A stretch of DNA of 55,404 bases, taken from NCBI GenBank assembly GCA_031292175.1, contig JARLHQ010000007.1, positions 1 to 55,404 on the forward strand, written 5' to 3'. The position numbers and the translations under genes were made by a program. The DNA comes from Humidesulfovibrio sp. (GTDB lineage: Bacteria; Desulfobacterota; Desulfovibrionia; Desulfovibrionales; Desulfovibrionaceae). This document shows, piece by piece, positions 39,032 through 46,190 of this stretch. The notes under the pieces are model-generated. The model made no database searches. It was not told where the DNA came from and worked only from the letters and a program-made list of their open reading frames with translations. Within the stretch, counting starts at the first letter, position 1. Every line of letters starts with the position of its first letter.

Positions 39032-39181
39032 CTACTTGGTCTCGCGGTGCACCGTGTGCTTCTTATCGAAGGGACAGTACTTCTTCACCTCAAGACGGCC
39101 AGTAGTATTCTTCTTGTTCTTTTCCGTCGAATAATTGCGCCGCTTGCATTCGCTGCAAGCAAGCTGAATATTGACGCGCAT
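39032..39181 (-). CDS. rpmG: 50S ribosomal protein L33 (bL33)
   Basis: 49 residues read from the DNA: starts [19 protein letters not shown] and ends [14 protein letters not shown]. Cysteines 9, 12 and 36 remain, but the fourth zinc-ligand position is Asp (CPFD instead of CPxC), so the site is an intermediate between the C+ and C- forms. Located between tuf and tRNA-Trp, the usual place. Confidence 0.95.
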   Translation of the reverse strand: MRVNIQLACSECKRRNYSTEKNKKNTTGRLEVKKYCPFDKKHTVHRETK

Positions 39182-39184
39182 GGA

Positions 39185-40378
39185 TTACTCCAGAATCTCG
39201 GTGACAACACCCGCGCCGACAGTGCGGCCGCCTTCGCGAATGGCGAAGCGCAGACCCTGCTCCATGGCGATGGGGTGGATCATGTCAACGATGAAGGTAG
39301 CATTGTCGCCGGGCATAACCATTTCGACACCCTCTTCCAGGGTCACCACGCCGGTGATGTCCGTGGTGCGGAAGTAGAACTGCGGGCGGTAGCCGGAGAA
39401 GAACGGCGTGTGACGGCCGCCCTCGTCCTTGGACAGAACGTACACCTCGGCCTTGAACTTGCGGTGGGGCGGGATGCTCTTGGGCTTGGCCAGAACCTGA
39501 CCGCGCTCCACGTCTTCACGCTTGATGCCGCGCAGGAGCACGCCGACGTTGTCGCCAGCCTGACCCTGGTCAAGGATCTTGCGGAACATTTCAACACCGG
39601 TGCAGGTGCTCTTCACGGTGTCTTTGATGCCGACGATTTCAACTTCGTCGCCCACGGTGATGATGCCGCGCTCGACACGACCAGTCACGACGGTGCCGCG
39701 GCCGGAGATGGAGAACACGTCTTCGATGGGCATGAGGAAGGGCTTGTCGATGTCGCGCTTCGGCTCAGGAATGTAGGTGTCGCAAGCATTCAGCAGCTCA
39801 GCGATGCACTTGCACTCTTCGCTCTTCGGATCGTCGCTCTCAAGGGCCTTCAAGGCGGAACCCTTAATGATGGGGATGTCGTCGCCGGGGTAGCCGTACT
39901 TGGTCAAGAGCTCGCGCATTTCAAGCTCAACGAGTTCAAGCAGTTCGGCGTCGTCGACCATGTCGCACTTGTTCATGAAGACGACCATGTAAGGCACACC
40001 AACCTGACGGGCGAGCAGGATGTGCTCTCGGGTCTGGGGCATGGGGCCGTCAGTCGCGGCGACAACGAGGATCGCGCCGTCCATCTGGGCGGCGCCGGTG
40101 ATCATGTTTTTGATGTAGTCGGCGTGGCCGGGGCAGTCCACGTGAGCATAGTGACGGGTGTCCGTCTCGTACTCGACGTGCGCGGTGGCGATGGTGATGC
40201 CGCGCTCTTTCTCTTCAGGAGCCTTGTCGATCTGGTCAAAGGCCACGTACGTGCCCTTGCCCAACATGGACGCCGTCTTGGTGATGGCGGCGGTGAGGGT
40301 GGTCTTGCCGTGGTCGATGTGACCGATGGTGCCGATGTTAACGTGAGGCTTCTTGCGTTCAAATTTAGCCTTGCCCAT
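39185..40378 (-). CDS. tuf: Elongation factor Tu
   Basis: 397 residues from the ATG at 40378 (AGGGGG upstream). It has G1 [11 protein letters not shown]3 [12 protein letters not shown] and G4 NKCDMVDD; domains II and III are complete. It delivers aminoacyl-tRNA to the A site. Only this copy is in the window; it is the tufB-type locus because four tRNA genes precede it and secE-nusG follow. Confidence 0.98.
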   Translation of the reverse strand: MGKAKFERKKPHVNIGTIGHIDHGKTTLTAAITKTASMLGKGTYVAFDQIDKAPEEKERGITIATAHVEYETDTRHYAHVDCPGHADYIKNMITGAAQMDGAILVVAATDGPMPQTREHILLARQVGVPYMVVFMNKCDMVDDAELLELVELEMRELLTKYGYPGDDIPIIKGSALKALESDDPKSEECKCIAELLNACDTYIPEPKRDIDKPFLMPIEDVFSISGRGTVVTGRVERGIITVGDEVEIVGIKDTVKSTCTGVEMFRKILDQGQAGDNVGVLLRGIKREDVERGQVLAKPKSIPPHRKFKAEVYVLSKDEGGRHTPFFSGYRPQFYFRTTDITGVVTLEEGVEMVMPGDNATFIVDMIHPIAMEQGLRFAIREGGRTVGAGVVTEILE

Positions 40379-40421
40379 GTTCAACCCCCTGGTTCTGGTC
40401 TTCGGTTGTCGAGAAAAGATG

Positions 40422-40497
<76 letters not shown>

Positions 40498-40532
40498 TTA
40501 AGCTCGCTTAGGAGACCCCAATGGCGTGGACT

Positions 40533-40609
40533 TGGAGCGGGAAACGGGACTCGAACCCGCAACCCTCAGCTTGGAAGGCTGATGCTCTAGCCAATTGAGC
40601 TATTCCCGC
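40533..40609 (-). tRNA. glyT: tRNA-Gly (TCC)
   Basis: Acceptor GCGGGAA/TTCCCGC, anticodon stem TCAGC/GCTGA with loop CTTCCAA (anticodon TCC), T-loop GGTTCGAGTCC, encoded CCA. Confidence 0.96.
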
Positions 40610-40677
40610 GCGCAGTATCCGTAGTCCCTACGGCCAGGGACACGCCCTGCCTCCTACAGCGTTGCTTGCCGCGTAAG

Positions 40678-40763
40678 TGGTGGTGGGGGGAGGATTTGAA
40701 CCTCCGAAGGCTGACGCCGACAGATTTACAGTCTGTTCCCTTTGGCCACTCGGGAACCCCACC
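40678..40763 (-). tRNA. tyrU: tRNA-Tyr (GTA)
   Basis: Acceptor GGTGGGG/CCCCACC, anticodon stem CAGA/TCTG with loop CTGTAAA (anticodon GTA), and the long variable arm of a type II tRNA. The A discriminator and CCA are encoded. Confidence 0.96.
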
Positions 40764-40770
40764 TTTTCAC

Positions 40771-40845
40771 TGGAGCTGGCGATGGGACTTGAACCCGCAA
40801 CCTGCTGATTACAAATCAGCTGCTCTGCCATTGAGCTACGCCAGC
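40771..40845 (-). tRNA. thrU: tRNA-Thr (TGT)
   Basis: Acceptor GCTGGCG/CGCCAGC, anticodon stem GCTGA/TCAGC with loop TTTGTAA (anticodon TGT), T-loop GGTTCAAGTCC, encoded CCA. First product of the leftward tRNA-tuf operon. Confidence 0.96.
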
Positions 40846-40950
40846 GCGTGAACGAGAACTCATACGCTTCCCGTCCGCGGATTGCAAGGACTTTTGTTCC
40901 CCGATGGCGCGAGGCCGTCCAGCAATCCCCTCGTTTCCAAGGGCGTTCTG

Positions 40951-40978
40951 ACTATTTTGAAATGCCCCTTCTTGTCAA
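40951..40978 (-). promoter_or_regulatory. Promoter of the tRNA-tuf-secE-nusG operon
   Basis: Minus-strand TTGACA (40973-40978), 16-bp spacer, AATAGT (40951-40956), about 105 bp upstream of the first tRNA. The -35 is perfect; the -10 matches four of six positions. Confidence 0.55.
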
Positions 40979-41028
40979 CAAGTTTTCTTCCTCACCTGCA
41001 AAAAAAATTATTTTCTTGATTCTGCCCT

Positions 41029-41057
41029 TTGACGAACGCCCTGTTTCACCCTATTTC
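41029..41057 (+). promoter_or_regulatory. Candidate promoter of dus
   Basis: TTGACG (41029-41034), 17-bp spacer, TATTTC (41052-41057). The predicted start point is only a few bases from the dus ATG at 41067, implying a leaderless or nearly leaderless message. Confidence 0.4.
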
Positions 41058-41066
41058 CCCCCTGCC

Positions 41067-42098
41067 ATGACAAACAACACCGTTTCTCTGCCCTTCGGGC
41101 CTGACGCCCCCTGGCTGGCCCCCCTGGCCGGATATTCCGACCTGCCCTTTCGCACGCTTTGCCGTCGTTATGGCGCGGCCTGCTCCGAAACGGAGATGGT
41201 CAGCGCCAAGGGTCTTGTCTTTGGCGGCTATGGCACGGAGCGCCTGCTCGGCACCACGTCCGAGGACACCCCTCTGGTCGTGCAGCTTTTCGGCGCCGAG
41301 CCGGAGATTTTCGAACGCGCCATGCCGATTCTCTTGGAGCGCGGATTCACGCACTTTGATTTAAATTGCGGTTGCTCCGTGCGCAAGGTCAACAAGAGCG
41401 GTTCGGGTTCGGCCTTGATGACCCGGCCGGAGCTGCTGCTTCGAATAGTTGGAGTGATGCTGCGCGCGGCGGGTCCGGGCAACGTGGGGGTCAAGATGCG
41501 CCTGGGCTTCACCCCGGAGGATGAGAACTTCCTTGACCTTGGCCGCAGGCTCGAAGACCTGGGCGCGGGCTGGCTGGCCCTGCACCCGCGCACGGGCAAG
41601 CAGCTCTTCGGCGGCACGGCGCGCTGGCGGGCCGTGGGCGAACTGGCGCGCGCGGTTGGCATCCCCGTGCTGGCCAGCGGCGACCTCTTCCGCGCCGAGG
41701 ATGCGGCCCGCTGCCTGGCCGAGAGCGGCGCCGCCGGGGTCATGTTCGCGCGCGGGGCCCTCACCGACCCCATGATTTTCCAGCGCCTCAAGGACATCCT
41801 GGCCGGACGCGAGCCCTCCGCACGCACCGCCGCGGGCCTGGCCGAGGCCGCGCTCACGCACATCCGGCTCTGCCGCGAACTGGACGGCACCCCGCGCGGA
41901 TTCCGGGCCATCCGAGCCTTCCTGCCGCGCTACGCCAAAGGTTTCACCGGCATCCGCGCCCTGCGCCAGGCCCTGCTCACCTGCCACAACTGGGTCGAGT
42001 TGGAAGCCATGGCTGGCAGCATCACACACCTCGCCGAGGATCTGGCCGCCCCCGAATCTTTGGACCTGGAGCCCCTGGAGCTGACGCAGGACTACTAA
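41067..42098 (+). CDS. dus: tRNA-dihydrouridine synthase (Dus family)
   Basis: 343 residues, a TIM-barrel flavoenzyme that reduces specific uridines in tRNA. N-terminal LAPLAGYSDLPFR and ALHPRTGKQLF are family marks. The catalytic Cys is C103, in NCGCSVRKVNKSGSGSALM; most relatives have GCP here, so the Pro-to-Ser change is noteworthy. The ATG at 41067 begins the conserved domain but has no Shine-Dalgarno; upstream in-frame starts give a tail without homology signals and also lack one. It lies back to back with a tRNA operon. The exact subfamily (DusA/B/C) cannot be fixed by eye; DusB-like is most likely. Confidence 0.9.
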   Translation: MTNNTVSLPFGPDAPWLAPLAGYSDLPFRTLCRRYGAACSETEMVSAKGLVFGGYGTERLLGTTSEDTPLVVQLFGAEPEIFERAMPILLERGFTHFDLNCGCSVRKVNKSGSGSALMTRPELLLRIVGVMLRAAGPGNVGVKMRLGFTPEDENFLDLGRRLEDLGAGWLALHPRTGKQLFGGTARWRAVGELARAVGIPVLASGDLFRAEDAARCLAESGAAGVMFARGALTDPMIFQRLKDILAGREPSARTAAGLAEAALTHIRLCRELDGTPRGFRAIRAFLPRYAKGFTGIRALRQALLTCHNWVELEAMAGSITHLAEDLAAPESLDLEPLELTQDY

Positions 42099-42197
42099 AC
42101 GCCGAGCCGGTTGACTCCTGGCCCAGGCTGGGCAACAATACGTACAAGCGGCGCCCTGTTATGCTCTCAACAAACAGGCCGCGCAAACGAGGCTTCA

Positions 42198-43046
42198 ATG
42201 GAAATTGTCCGCGCACGTCTGGCCGGTTTCTGCATGGGTGTTGGCTTGGCTCTGAACAAGCTCGATGCCCTGCTGGGCGACGGCGACAACCGCCCCACGT
42301 TCATGCTTGGCCCCATCATCCACAATCCGCAGGTGCTTGAGAGCTATGCCCGGCGCGGCGTGGGCCTGGCCAAGACCGCCGCGGAGCTGCCCTCCGGCGG
42401 ACGGGTTGTCATCCGCGCCCACGGCATCCCCCGGCAGGAGGAGGACGAGCTCTTCAAACGCGGCGTGGAGGTGGTGGACGCCACCTGCCCCAAGGTCAAG
42501 CGCGCCCAGCTGCTCATTGACGAGCAGGCCCAGGCGGGGCGCACGCTGCTGCTCTTCGGCGAGGACGACCACCCGGAGGTGCGCGGGCTTCTGAGCTACG
42601 CCGGGCCGGACGCTTTCGTGTTCGAGACGCCGGAGGCGTTGGCCGCGCACCCGCTTGATCCCGCCACCGCGTATGTGCTGGCCGCCCAAACCACACAGGA
42701 CAGACAAGCCTTCCATCAGATCAAGAACGACCTGGCCACGCGCCTGCCCGGCGGCATCGCCGCGCTGGAAACCATCTGCGACGCAACGCGTCTGCGGCAG
42801 GACGAGGCCATCCGCCTGGCGGGTCAGACGGACTGCGCAGTGGTGGTGGGCGGCAAGGCCAGCGGGAACACCCGCAGGCTCTCGCAGGTCATTGAGGCCG
42901 CGGGCACGCCCACCGTGCTCGTGGAAACCGTTGACGACCTGCGCAGCATTAACTTAACACGATATACACGCGTGGGCTTAACTGCTGGCGCATCTACGCC
43001 GAAAAGCATTATTGATGAGATTGAGGCCTTCCTCCGGGCCTTGTAG
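42198..43046 (+). CDS. ispH: 4-hydroxy-3-methylbut-2-enyl diphosphate reductase (IspH/LytB)
   Basis: 282 residues. The three ligands of the [4Fe-4S] cluster are C12, C97 and C194; substrate-binding histidines are H42 (PIIHNP), H75 (RAHG) and H125, and the proton-donor Glu is E127 (HPEVRG). It carries out the last step of the MEP isoprenoid pathway and so supplies the prenyl precursor for menaquinone. The ATG at 42198 has GAGG upstream. Confidence 0.95.
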   Translation: MEIVRARLAGFCMGVGLALNKLDALLGDGDNRPTFMLGPIIHNPQVLESYARRGVGLAKTAAELPSGGRVVIRAHGIPRQEEDELFKRGVEVVDATCPKVKRAQLLIDEQAQAGRTLLLFGEDDHPEVRGLLSYAGPDAFVFETPEALAAHPLDPATAYVLAAQTTQDRQAFHQIKNDLATRLPGGIAALETICDATRLRQDEAIRLAGQTDCAVVVGGKASGNTRRLSQVIEAAGTPTVLVETVDDLRSINLTRYTRVGLTAGASTPKSIIDEIEAFLRAL

Positions 43047-43075
43047 GTACCGAACCGCCCACGCATGGAGCCACC

Positions 43076-44047
43076 ATGAGCACGAACATGACCAACATCC
43101 TCCTTGAGGCCGGAACCAACGAACTGGAAATCGTGGAGTTCTACCTGGAGGAGCCGAACCCCGCCGGCGGCGAACCGTATCGCGGCTACTACGGCGTCAA
43201 CGTGGCCAAGGTGCTGGAAATTATCCGTCTGCCGCGCATCACCGAGATGCCACAGGTTTCGCACCCCTCCGTGCTTGGCGCCTTCAATCTGCGCGACCAG
43301 ATCATTCCGCTGGTGGACCTCAGCGTGTGGCTGAAAAAAAGCCGCCACGACTCCGAGCCGCCCAAGGTCATCGTCTGCGAATTCAACAACGTCACCACGG
43401 CGTTCCTTGTTTCCGGCGTGAACCGCATCCATCGCATCAGCTGGGAAGAGGTCGAAGCGCCCAACAAATACATGTCGTCGCTCGCGTCCAACTCCATCAC
43501 CGGCGTGGTCCGGCTGGAGGGGCGCATCATCTTCCTGCTCGACCTCGAAAAGATCGTGGCCGAGCTGAACCCCGAGCTTGGCATGCGTTTCGAGGAGAAT
43601 GTGACCTGGGAGGCCGACACCCAGTACCGCGCCCTCATTGCCGACGATTCCACACTTATCCGTGAAATGATTGGCGATTTGTTGCACCGCGCCAACTTCC
43701 TGGTGGAAAAGACCAGCCACGGCGGGGAGTGCTGGGAGCGCCTGCAGCAGATCAAGAAGATCGCCGAAGCGGAGGGACGCCCGGTGACGGACTACGTGCA
43801 GGTGGTCATCTCCGACATTGAAATGCCCAACATGGACGGACACAACCTGACCAAGCGCATCAAGGAAGACCCCATACTGCGCGATTTGCCGGTCATCCTC
43901 TTCTCTTCCATCATCACCGACAAGCTGCGCCACAAGGGCGAGACCGTGGGCGCGGACGACCAGATCAGCAAGCCGGAGATCACCCACGTGGCCCAGCGCG
44001 CCGTGGATCTTATCAAGAGCCGCATCGCCGCGGCGACCGAAGTCTAG
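43076..44047 (+). CDS. cheV: Chemotaxis coupling protein CheV (CheW-response regulator)
   Basis: 323 residues: CheW-like domain (about 18-170) and receiver domain (about 184-315). Phospho-acceptor D247 (SDIEMPNMDG), acidic pair D190-D191, Ser277/278 and K299 are all in place. It couples chemoreceptors to CheA and is tuned by phosphorylation. It follows ispH by 29 bp and is closed by a strong terminator. No other chemotaxis gene is in the window. Confidence 0.93.
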   Translation: MSTNMTNILLEAGTNELEIVEFYLEEPNPAGGEPYRGYYGVNVAKVLEIIRLPRITEMPQVSHPSVLGAFNLRDQIIPLVDLSVWLKKSRHDSEPPKVIVCEFNNVTTAFLVSGVNRIHRISWEEVEAPNKYMSSLASNSITGVVRLEGRIIFLLDLEKIVAELNPELGMRFEENVTWEADTQYRALIADDSTLIREMIGDLLHRANFLVEKTSHGGECWERLQQIKKIAEAEGRPVTDYVQVVISDIEMPNMDGHNLTKRIKEDPILRDLPVILFSSIITDKLRHKGETVGADDQISKPEITHVAQRAVDLIKSRIAAATEV

Positions 44048-44073
44048 CGAGCCGGCCAGAGCAACCAGCAAGA

Positions 44074-44113
44074 AAAACGCCCGGCTTCTCCACTGCGAGG
44101 AGCCGGGCGTTTT
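44074..44113. terminator. Bidirectional terminator between cheV and the nitroreductase gene
   Basis: AAAACGCCCGGCT pairs with AGCCGGGCGTTTT around a 14-base loop; T-runs occur on both strands. It lies between two convergent genes, so it serves both. Confidence 0.9.
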
Positions 44114-44135
44114 CATGTCCAACGCCTGGCGAGGG

Positions 44136-44921
44136 TCAGCGCCAGTCCACGGCGCTGGGCTTGCGCGGGGGCACCAGGCGGAAGGGATGCCGGGGATAGC
44201 CCAGGATCAAGCCGCCGAAGACCTTTTGCCCGGGCGGCAGGCTCAGAGCCTCCAAGAGCGGCGGCCAGCCCTCGATCGCGCGCAAAAATACGCCGGTCCA
44301 ACACGTCCCGATCCCGCGCGAGGCCGCGAGCAGATCCAGGTGCGTCACCGCAATGGCCGCATCGACCTGGCTCGACCGCGAGGCCTCCGGCGCACAGCAC
44401 AAGGCCAGGTGCGGCGCGCCCCGCAACACGGGGTCGTCGTCGGGCCACTGGTCCTCCGGAATCTCCGGCCAGTAGGCGCGGCGCATCCACCGCCGGGCCA
44501 GATCGGCCAAGGCCTTGGTCTGGTCCCGGTCCGAGGTCACGATCCACCACAGGCTCTGAGTATTGTTGCTTGTGGGCGCGTGGCGCACCACCTCGAACAG
44601 GGCCTTCAGCTCAGTCCTGGGCACGGGCTTCTCGCGGAAGGCGCGGATGCTGCGCCGGGTGCGCATGACAAAAGCCAGGGGATCGCTCTCCGTTTTGAGG
44701 TCCGCGATCTCCTCAAAGCCCTCGCGCGGCAGCGCGTCGTTGGCCAGCGCGCCGGGACGGCACACGGCGACGCAATGTCCGCAACGGATGCAGGCCTTGT
44801 AGGCGCCTTCGATCTCCACGGGGTACGAGTGCTCTCCGCGCTTGAGGAGCGCGGCCGGACAGGCGTCGATGCAGGCGCCCTCCTGAGTGCAAAGCCTCTC
44901 GTCAATCGTGATCAACGGCAT
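44136..44921 (-). CDS. Ferredoxin-domain nitroreductase family protein
   Basis: 261 residues from the ATG at 44921 (GGGAGG upstream). An N-terminal ferredoxin-like module (residues 5-60) has C44-x2-C47-x2-C50-x3-C54 intact, but the first motif is C11-x5-C17-x3-C21 with Glu14 where CxxC normally has its second Cys. The C-terminal FMN-dependent nitroreductase domain begins about residue 85 (RTRRSIRAFREKPVP) and has HAPTSNNTQSLWW. Such fusions reduce nitro or enone compounds with electrons from an iron-sulfur donor. The true substrate is unknown. Single gene, no operon partner. Confidence 0.88.
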   Translation of the reverse strand: MPLITIDERLCTQEGACIDACPAALLKRGEHSYPVEIEGAYKACIRCGHCVAVCRPGALANDALPREGFEEIADLKTESDPLAFVMRTRRSIRAFREKPVPRTELKALFEVVRHAPTSNNTQSLWWIVTSDRDQTKALADLARRWMRRAYWPEIPEDQWPDDDPVLRGAPHLALCCAPEASRSSQVDAAIAVTHLDLLAASRGIGTCWTGVFLRAIEGWPPLLEALSLPPGQKVFGGLILGYPRHPFRLVPPRKPSAVDWR

Positions 44922-45012
44922 TGTGAACCTCCCGCGGCGCAAAGCTAAAGGGGAAGGATTTCACCACGCCGCTCATTCTATTGGATGAGAACGCCGCCTG
45001 TTGTCAATGGAC

Positions 45013-45390
45013 TCAGCGCCCCATAAGCTTGGCGATGGTGCCGGGGATCGCGATATCCACGGTCATGACGACCGTAAGCGCCAGGACGATGCCCACCGTG
45101 GCCCAGGCGATGACGTTGAACACCGGGCCGTTGACATACTCGCCCATGAGCCGCTTGTCGTTGATGAGCCGGAGCATGAAGATGAGCACGAAGGGCAGCA
45201 CCGCGCCATTCACGACCTGGGAGATGTACACGATGACAATGAGCGGAGCGCTGGGCACCAAAATGATGCCTGCGGACACGGCGATAAGCAGCGTAAAAAG
45301 CCAGAAGAATTGCGGGGCCTCGCGGAAGTCCTTGTCCACGCCAAGCTCCCAGCCCATGCCCTCGCAGATGTAGGCATCCCCCAGGGTCTT
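45013..45390 (-). pseudogene. Nramp-family metal transporter, C-terminal remnant
   Basis: About 125 codons of an Nramp C-terminus on the minus strand (begins at TLGDAYICEGMGW, ends GTIAKLMGR). It holds roughly the last three membrane spans and aligns with the C-terminus of the intact transporter at 46191-47459 (REAPQFFW with KEAPWFYA; INDKRLMGEY with LNDKETMGEF). Homology stops abruptly at about 45390, where an in-frame stop and AT-rich unrelated DNA follow. No start codon with ribosome binding site supports expression, so it is read as a broken gene. Confidence 0.8.
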
Positions 45391-45712
45391 AAATTACAAT
45401 CATTTCAGAGTATAGACGAGACAACAGCAGACGTTTCAGGATGGAGGTTCATACTCTTCCTGCTTCACAATTTGCTTCACTCCTCAGCTTACTCACCCCC
45501 TTCATAGCCCCAAAGGGAGGCATTTCTACCACATTCTGTCTAGCCCACCAACCACAAGCGTTTAACCACGACGTTGGCCGCGCCGCGCTAGGCGGTGGCC
45601 AGGGCTGTGTGCTCGGGCACCGTCAGATTCTTCGCAAAGGGGCTCTCATTTGATGAACCAAGACCTAATTTGTCGGCCCGTGTTCCTTTGCAGGATTGTA
45701 ACACAAAACACG
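45391..45712. other. AT-richer intergenic junction, no recognisable gene
   Basis: Base composition falls well below the surroundings at about 45390-45540. Short open frames exist on both strands (for example plus 45441-45653) but lack family signals, ribosome binding sites or codon bias. It marks one edge of the inserted or rearranged cation-transport segment. Confidence 0.5.
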
Positions 45713-45740
45713 TTGACAATTGACACTTGCAAAGCCTAAT
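45713..45740 (+). promoter_or_regulatory. Candidate promoter of the Nramp-related operon
   Basis: TTGACA (45713-45718), 16-bp spacer, CCTAAT (45735-45740). It would give a leader of about 440 nt before the transporter start. A second TTGACA overlaps at 45720-45725 without a good -10. An 8-bp inverted repeat (TTTGAATT/AATTCAAA) follows at 45800-45826. Confidence 0.4.
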
Positions 45741-45846
45741 GCCTTGCTGTTCGATATGACCGTTTTGAGGGGAATAATGGACGACCCATACAGTAACCAT
45801 TTGAATTCGTTTAAAGATAATTCAAATTTCACAAACTCGAGTTGTC

Positions 45847-45912
45847 CGCAAGAGGCTGCTCGCGCCTGATGCCGCCCACCGCGTCCTAAACGCGCCCTGG
45901 CCGCCTCTTGCG
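45847..45912 (+). ncRNA. Structured leader RNA element upstream of the leader ORF
   Basis: CGCAAGAGGC (45847-45856) and GCCTCTTGCG (45903-45912) form a perfect 10-bp closing stem around 46 nt; inside is a further hairpin CGCGT-CCTAA-ACGCG (45880-45894). The multi-branched look resembles a riboswitch or regulatory leader. I do not recognise the M-box Mg2+ riboswitch consensus in it. Function is inferred from position only. Confidence 0.45.
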
Positions 45913-45955
45913 CCCGCAGCTGTATGCTGACGACGCGCAAAACAGGAGGTGGCCG

Positions 45956-46105
45956 ATGAAACTTTCCCTCATCCGGCTTTTGAACCTCGCGGGACGGCCC
46001 GCGCGCTTTGTTAACGCCCTCGCGGGCGAATCATTTTGGCATCCTCTCTCCGTAGCGAACTACTCGCCCTTGGAACCTCCCCCTGCCTCCTGGCGAACAC
46101 GTTAG
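45956..46105 (+). CDS. Leader peptide ORF with Glu-Pro-Pro-Pro run
   Basis: 49 codons, starting MKLSLIRLLNLAGRPARF and ending SPLEPPPASWRTR. Its ATG is preceded by a near-perfect AGGAGGT at five bases, so translation is likely. Codons 40-43 encode E-P-P-P close to the stop. Acidic-proline runs stall or destabilise ribosomes and are the sensing part of mgtL-type Mg2+ leader peptides. A terminator-like hairpin begins 11 nt after the stop. It has no recognisable homologue by eye; the regulatory role is inference from its place before a cation transporter. Confidence 0.5.
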   Translation: MKLSLIRLLNLAGRPARFVNALAGESFWHPLSVANYSPLEPPPASWRTR

Positions 46106-46115
46106 GCTAGATCCA

Positions 46116-46137
46116 GACCGCTTTGCGGTCCCGTTTT
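46116..46137 (+). terminator. Attenuator-like hairpin after the leader ORF
   Basis: GACCGC-TTT-GCGGTC followed by CCG and TTTT. The stem is perfect but the U-run is short and offset by three bases, which fits a conditional rather than a full terminator. It stands between the leader ORF stop and the transporter start. Confidence 0.5.
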
Positions 46138-46140
46138 CAT

Positions 46141-46178
46141 GTGCCCTGCCGTCTGCACCAGGCGGCCAGGGCAGGCAC
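46141..46178 (+). promoter_or_regulatory. Second leader hairpin next to the transporter ribosome binding site
   Basis: GTGCC-C-TGCC pairs with GGCA-GGCAC (one bulge) around a 19-base loop, ending two bases before the GGAGG of the transporter gene. It could mask or expose that site. Confidence 0.4.
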
Positions 46179-46190
46179 ACGGAGGTTTCC

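Noticed and set aside
45441..45653. Plus-strand 70-codon frame in the AT-rich junction
   Set aside because: No family signal or codon bias; probable chance frame.
45740..46190. M-box (ykoK) Mg2+ riboswitch before the Nramp-related gene
   Set aside because: The conserved M-box sequence blocks as I know them were not found by eye; only generic stems are visible. A covariance search would be decisive.
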